Shown in pieces: positions 19,347 to 23,695 of a stretch of DNA of 23,695 nucleotides. The stretch comes from a virus, in IMG/VR virus record IMGVR_UViG_3300032323_001175, positions 1 to 23,695 of that record; one strand, 5' to 3'. The notes under the pieces were generated by a model. It saw only the letters and a program-made list of their open reading frames with translations, was not told the origin of the DNA and did no database searches. Position 1 is the first letter of the stretch, and the number at the start of each line of letters is the position of its first letter. The position numbers were made by a program, and so were the translations under genes.

Positions 19347-22300
19347 AGAAGAGCTGGAAACCTCGGTTGTACATGGCACCCAGATCGGCCAGCCCATCGC
19401 GCACTGCCGGGTTCACCGAGATACCACCCTGCATCTGTTCCGACGTTCTCTGGTGACTACGCAGCGAGTTTTTCAGGAACTCTTGGTCGATGACCGCCTG
19501 TGGGAAGCGCTCGACAACACCCTCGTTAAACGCTTGGATGTCCATCAGCACGTCCTGCACGCCCTGCATGTCACCTTCGCGCAGCGCGATGTAGTAGAGC
19601 TTGGATAGTTCGGAGCGCTTATCGGCGACCTTCTTGCTGATCCGCACCTTGAGCTGGTTGATATCCTGCTGCAGCGTGGCCTTCGTGGGCGCAAAGCCGA
19701 GGGCCTGACCCAAGAGATCGCTGGTCCCCAGATCACCGACGACAACGTCGTTTCTGCGAGTGTCGATACCGCCCTCGGAGGCATAGCGCCCGGACTTGAT
19801 GAAGTTACGCACCCATGCCGGGACCATGTTCTCGATACCGCGAACCATCTCGCCGGGACCACCGGTCATCGCGGAGTAAACCTCCGAAATGCCTCGACCC
19901 ATCTGGGTTGCAGTTGACCATGCCGGACCGCCAAGGTTGGTGACGAGCGTTTCTTCCGCAGACGGGTCGGTGTTGTAGCGGTTCTCGCGGATCAGGAGCC
20001 CGGTCAGACCGATACGAGACGAGATGTCCATGCCGCTGAGTTCGGTCAGGAAGCCCTTGTAGACCCCTTCACCGAGGTAGCGACGGGTCAGCATGTCGGC
20101 ATCTTCTTCATCGTCGCCGAGGAAGGCATTGGCCACCGTCGAGACAAGCCCGTAGAGCGGCACACCAGCGACACCCGCGAGAGCGAAGGACGACAGCTGC
20201 AGACCCACAAGCTGCTTGAAGGCCGTGCGGCGGTCCTCCGGCGTGAAGTCCGGGTCGTTACTGCCGAGCGTGATCTGCTTTGCCAGCTTCATTTGCAGGT
20301 AGAACATCGACAGGCCGTAGTTCTTGAACATCAAGGCTACGCGACCAATGCCCTGCTGTGCCCAGCGTGGGGCCGATGCGAGAGTGGCACCGCCACCCGT
20401 TTCAGTTGCCTGATAGACAGCCCGCTCGGCAGCGCGCACGCGGCGCTGGTCCTCGGTGAGCCCCCGCTCAGCCTCAGTAGGCTTGTTGCGAAGCCGCTGC
20501 AGCTCAAGGTTATAGGCTGCCACGAGCGCCACCTGCCGGTTGGCCCGTTCGACTTGGTGGAACATCGCACCAGACAGTGCCGCGAAGCGATCACTAAAGC
20601 CCCGCGCCCGACCGACGTCCTCGGCACCGATGCTATCGTAGTAGATCGAGCGGTTTAGCTGACCATTCTTTGACGCAACATCCACCAGAGTGGCGAGCTC
20701 CTGCAGCATCGGGCGGAGCTCCGGTGCAACGTCGTCGCGCAGGACGTACTTGTTGTCGTTGTTGAGCACAAAGTAGTTGTCGATAGACGGCATGGCCGTG
20801 ATCTTGGTGGTGCCCTTGCCCTCGAAGGTGCCGGGGAGTGCCACTTCTCGCGACAGCCCACTGTTCATGAATACCTTGTAGGCATTGCCGATGGCCAGAG
20901 CCGACGACTTGCTTCCGTAGCGCCCCGACAAGTAGGGGTACAGCACCACGGGAACGGACGACAAGTTCACCAGAGCCGACGACACGTTGAAGCCGATGGT
21001 GAAGGAGAACGCCGCACGGTTAACAGTCTGCACCGCGCGCTCGAGCATGTTGTTCGGCGGGTTCGTGGCGAAGTTGGCGCGTGCGACAAGCTCCTCGATC
21101 ACGGCAACCTTGTTCTGGTCATTCGTGTTCTGAGCCTGCTGCGCGACACCGTCCGAGACTGCTCTGATCTTGTTGCTAAAGGCGTACCGCACGCCCTGCC
21201 GACCGAGGCTGTAACCCTTGAGGCGCAGTGCCTCGAGTGAGTCCTCGATGTAGCCCTTGGTGTTTTTCCGCTTCTGCAAAGACTTTGCAAACGAGGTTTC
21301 AGGCAGGGCGTCTACAAAGAGCCGGGTGATCTCCTGCTGGATGCTCTGTGCAGTGGCGGCATCGACCCCCGTGTTGGCAAGGTTCGACCGGATGATCGAC
21401 AGGGTGTCCCGCACAAACAGGGAGTCCGGCGTCCGCCCACGGTTCACAATGTCGAGAGTCGAGTAGAAGTTGGTGATCGGCTTGCCGTCAGCGCCCTTCA
21501 CAATACCCGGCATGTTTTCGAGCTCGCGCGCTGCACGCTCACGGGCCCGAGGGCTTTCGTAAGTTTCTTTTACAGGCTCCGTGGTGCCCGTTTCCGGGTC
21601 AAACGCGCTGTACTCCAGCCAGTAGTCCCCAGTACGTGCCAAGGGGAAGTACGGCTCGATGCGGTTCAGGTCGAAGAACTTGGTGTAGATGCTCTTCTTC
21701 ACTTCGGCGGCGAGCTCGGGGTTAGCCGACAGGATGAAGTCGATCTTCCCCTCGAGGGCCTTGCGCAGGCGCTCATACTGCGCCCGATACATCTGACGCA
21801 TGTTGCTGTAGAGGTCGCGCCCGTCCTTACCGAGAGCCGCCCAGTCCTTCTGCATCGCGTCGTAGGTGGCCAGCTTTTCCGAGCCAGCGCCGTACTTCTT
21901 GATGGCCTTGTCCCGCGACAGACCCGGGTCGACCTGATTTACCGTGGAGCGCGTCACGGTGCGATCCAACAGGGGTTTGAGGTTCGGGTTGTTCTTCACC
22001 CACTTCTGGGCGATCTGCAGCACGCCATCGACTTCGTTGTCGGACTTGATGGACGCAGCGTCCATCTGCTGGACCGCGTTTTGCAGGTCAACTGCACCGT
22101 CGATGCCCAAACTGCCAGCCACATCAGTGAGGGGCTGCATGCCCATGAAGCCGAGGACAGTGCGCTTCATACCCCAAGACAGGCCAGCCAGCACGCCAGA
22201 GGCGTCGTCGCCAAACTGCTGAGCGAACTCCTTGGTGCGGCCCGGGAAGGAACCGTCAACCTGTGCGATGCGGTTGAGGATGGTTGCAGCGCCATCCGGC

Positions 22301-23695
22301 GTCGAGATTTCGCCAATGCTGACCGGGGAGCCGAGCATCTTGAAGACCATCTGGTCCACGACGTCGAACGTGTTGGCTACGTTCTTGGGCGGCAGGCCGA
22401 TCAGTCTGCGTACAAAGTTCTGCACCTCGCGCAAGAAGCTGGCAAACACGCCCTTGCCGTCCACAGACAGACCCGAGAGTTCCCGCTGGAAGGCCGGGTT
22501 CGAGAACGCATCGGCCACAAACTCCATGACATTCGAGCTGCCGTTGCTAGTGGACAGCTTCGGCTTTGCCTGTGCGTAGAGCTTCTCCATGCGCTTGCGG
22601 AGCGGCGACGCCGGGTTCCGCATCTCTCTGATCGTGGCCGCGTGGGTCATCTCATGCAGAAGAGTCTCGATGCTGAGGCCGACGTCTGCATCCAACAGGA
22701 TTTCACTCGGCACGCCGGGGAAATCACGCCGATACTGGCCAGCCAGCGGCACGCCATCGTCATCGACGAGGTTGTTTATAATGCGAACCCCAGTGCCCTG
22801 TGCGTACTCTGCGAGAGCGCGGACGATCTGCTTGGTGCGAGCATTGGGGGCGTAGAGTTGCAGGGCGCGCAGCGCCATTTCGAGGTTGCCACGACGCAGC
22901 TGGTTGACCACTGCAGGGTGCAGGGGCGTTTCGAGCTCGAGAACTTCCTCGGGGCGATTGAAGCGGGTGCCAAGGATTTCGTTGGTGATGAAGTCGATCT
23001 GATCTTCATCTGACATCTTGCGCATACCGACAGCGCGTTTCTGCACCGGGGCTTTGGTCTCTTGCACTGCGCCGAGCAGGGCGTCGAGCCCCTTGCCGCC
23101 GAGAGACACGAGGCGCTGCCCCTCTGCTTTCTGCACAGCCTTGGTTTTGGCTTGGACGTCGAGCTCGCGTTCAAACTCCTGCCGCTCGTCAAGAGACGCA
23201 CTGCGTCCACCGATAGCGGTGGACCCGGAAAGAGAAGAGCTCGCCCGCATTGGGACTTTCGCTTCTTCCGCCTTCTTATATCTGCGCTGGAGGTCCCGCA
23301 CCTTGGCTTGCGCCTGCGGAGACATGTTGGCCTCTACCCACGCAAGGGCCTGCTTCGCACGCTCCGCGCTCATACCCGTGAAGAACTCTTTTTCGACCGG
23401 GTTAATCGTCTCGTCCCCAGCGGGGAGCGCGCCTTCTTCTTTCAGAAGAATCTTCTCGCCCTTGAACCGTTGATTTTTCAAGGTGGCATCGGCAACGATG
23501 TACTCGAGCGCGTCGATGGGGCGCTTGAAGCGGGAGAAGTACTCCTGTGCATTCTCTGCTGGCGCTGACCCCGCCTTGCCCTTTCTGACGGCACCGGGCT
23601 GGAACAAGCCCATAATCTTCCGCTTGTCCTCCGACGTAGTCGGGTCATCCGCGACCACGGCGTCGGGGACGGAGTATTCTTCGACGAGCGAAGCC
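19345..23695 (-). CDS. giant polyvalent virion-type protein with zincin centre and PLxRFG-like motif (5' end outside window)
   Basis: At least 1,449 residues; the frame is open through the right edge, so the gene is partial (GTG 23658 is only the first start codon in view). Numbered from there, HEMTH at 335-339 plus EFVAD at 379-383 form a gluzincin-type metallopeptidase centre. YFPLARTGDYW (670-680) resembles the PLxRFG motif of phage polyvalent proteins, and the C-terminal half (about 880-1437) resembles LPD-type regions. Hydrophobic stretches occur near 885-910 and 1150-1180. Family knowledge and the opposite strand from the early genes suggest a virion-internal protein ejected into the host, where the peptidase and membrane-active segments may act. 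The host target is unknown. The stop lies in the terminator T tract. Confidence 0.85.
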   Translation of the reverse strand, partial: ASLVEEYSVPDAVVADDPTTSEDKRKIMGLFQPGAVRKGKAGSAPAENAQEYFSRFKRPIDALEYIVADATLKNQRFKGEKILLKEEGALPAGDETINPVEKEFFTGMSAERAKQALAWVEANMSPQAQAKVRDLQRRYKKAEEAKVPMRASSSLSGSTAIGGRSASLDERQEFERELDVQAKTKAVQKAEGQRLVSLGGKGLDALLGAVQETKAPVQKRAVGMRKMSDEDQIDFITNEILGTRFNRPEEVLELETPLHPAVVNQLRRGNLEMALRALQLYAPNARTKQIVRALAEYAQGTGVRIINNLVDDDGVPLAGQYRRDFPGVPSEILLDADVGLSIETLLHEMTHAATIREMRNPASPLRKRMEKLYAQAKPKLSTSNGSSNVMEFVADAFSNPAFQRELSGLSVDGKGVFASFLREVQNFVRRLIGLPPKNVANTFDVVDQMVFKMLGSPVSIGEISTPDGAATILNRIAQVDGSFPGRTKEFAQQFGDDASGVLAGLSWGMKRTVLGFMGMQPLTDVAGSLGIDGAVDLQNAVQQMDAASIKSDNEVDGVLQIAQKWVKNNPNLKPLLDRTVTRSTVNQVDPGLSRDKAIKKYGAGSEKLATYDAMQKDWAALGKDGRDLYSNMRQMYRAQYERLRKALEGKIDFILSANPELAAEVKKSIYTKFFDLNRIEPYFPLARTGDYWLEYSAFDPETGTTEPVKETYESPRARERAARELENMPGIVKGADGKPITNFYSTLDIVNRGRTPDSLFVRDTLSIIRSNLANTGVDAATAQSIQQEITRLFVDALPETSFAKSLQKRKNTKGYIEDSLEALRLKGYSLGRQGVRYAFSNKIRAVSDGVAQQAQNTNDQNKVAVIEELVARANFATNPPNNMLERAVQTVNRAAFSFTIGFNVSSALVNLSSVPVVLYPYLSGRYGSKSSALAIGNAYKVFMNSGLSREVALPGTFEGKGTTKITAMPSIDNYFVLNNDNKYVLRDDVAPELRPMLQELATLVDVASKNGQLNRSIYYDSIGAEDVGRARGFSDRFAALSGAMFHQVERANRQVALVAAYNLELQRLRNKPTEAERGLTEDQRRVRAAERAVYQATETGGGATLASAPRWAQQGIGRVALMFKNYGLSMFYLQMKLAKQITLGSNDPDFTPEDRRTAFKQLVGLQLSSFALAGVAGVPLYGLVSTVANAFLGDDEEDADMLTRRYLGEGVYKGFLTELSGMDISSRIGLTGLLIRENRYNTDPSAEETLVTNLGGPAWSTATQMGRGISEVYSAMTGGPGEMVRGIENMVPAWVRNFIKSGRYASEGGIDTRRNDVVVGDLGTSDLLGQALGFAPTKATLQQDINQLKVRISKKVADKRSELSKLYYIALREGDMQGVQDVLMDIQAFNEGVVERFPQAVIDQEFLKNSLRSHQRTSEQMQGGISVNPAVRDGLADLGAMYNRGFQLF

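Noticed and set aside
22081-23013. A 310-codon plus-strand open frame opposite the giant gene
   Set aside because: The minus-strand frame contains a coherent metallopeptidase centre here; the plus-strand frame has no motif and looks like a GC-driven shadow.
1-23695. tRNA genes, CRISPR arrays, diversity-generating retroelement, insertion sequences
   Set aside because: I looked for clover-leaf ends and TTCRA loops, regular direct repeats, reverse transcriptase motifs and transposase genes and saw none; coding density leaves little room for them.

Overview
The window looks like part of a tailed double-stranded DNA phage (Caudoviricetes) or prophage from a GC-rich host. A proteobacterial host is my inference, from the GC-ending codons, the strong Shine-Dalgarno sites and the Lar-type protein. 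Genes are packed head to tail, mostly with ATGA/TGATG stop-start overlaps or gaps under 15 bases. No integrase, rRNA, tRNA, IS or CRISPR array is visible. The left 19.3 kb is coded entirely on the plus strand and carries early or replication functions. The right 4.35 kb is one huge minus-strand gene that runs off the window. The two blocks converge on a strong rho-independent terminator at 19317-19346.

Layout. (1) 1-4856: the tail of an unidentified gene, a metallopeptidase-like/VWA (DUF2201-type) protein, two small proteins, then a block of unrecognised phage proteins, two of which share a C-terminal module. (2) 4853-8718: about a dozen small accessory genes, among them a VRR-NUC nuclease, a one-span membrane protein, three cysteine-pair proteins (one a Lar-type restriction-alleviation protein), a coiled-coil protein, putative HTH proteins and a DUF6378-like protein. 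(3) 8729-19256: the replication block, with a putative nucleic-acid-binding protein, a family A DNA polymerase, a RecB/Cas4-like nuclease, a basic HNH-like protein, an SNF2-type helicase, an excisionase-type HTH protein, a zinc-ribbon SSB-like protein, and a primase-helicase (AEP primase plus DUF927-like ATPase). (4) 19345-23695 minus: a giant polyvalent virion-type protein with an HExxH metallopeptidase centre and a PLxRFG-like motif, probably an internal or ejected protein.

How it may work together: the primase-helicase opens and primes DNA, the SSB-like protein coats it, and the family A polymerase copies it. The SNF2 helicase, RecB-like nuclease and VRR-NUC nuclease handle recombination or branched DNA. 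The polymerase has Leu at the position equivalent to E. coli Pol I Phe762.

The most interesting unexplained signals are: (a) five copies of a same-orientation dyad, GTTAGGC-N6/7-CTAACA, spread over 342-19199 and confined to the plus-strand early region, several at gene starts; (b) an acidic peptide D[YL]SAIV[ST]EWD shared by the SSB-like C-terminus and the linker of another early protein; and (c) a long hairpin in the leader of the primase-helicase gene.
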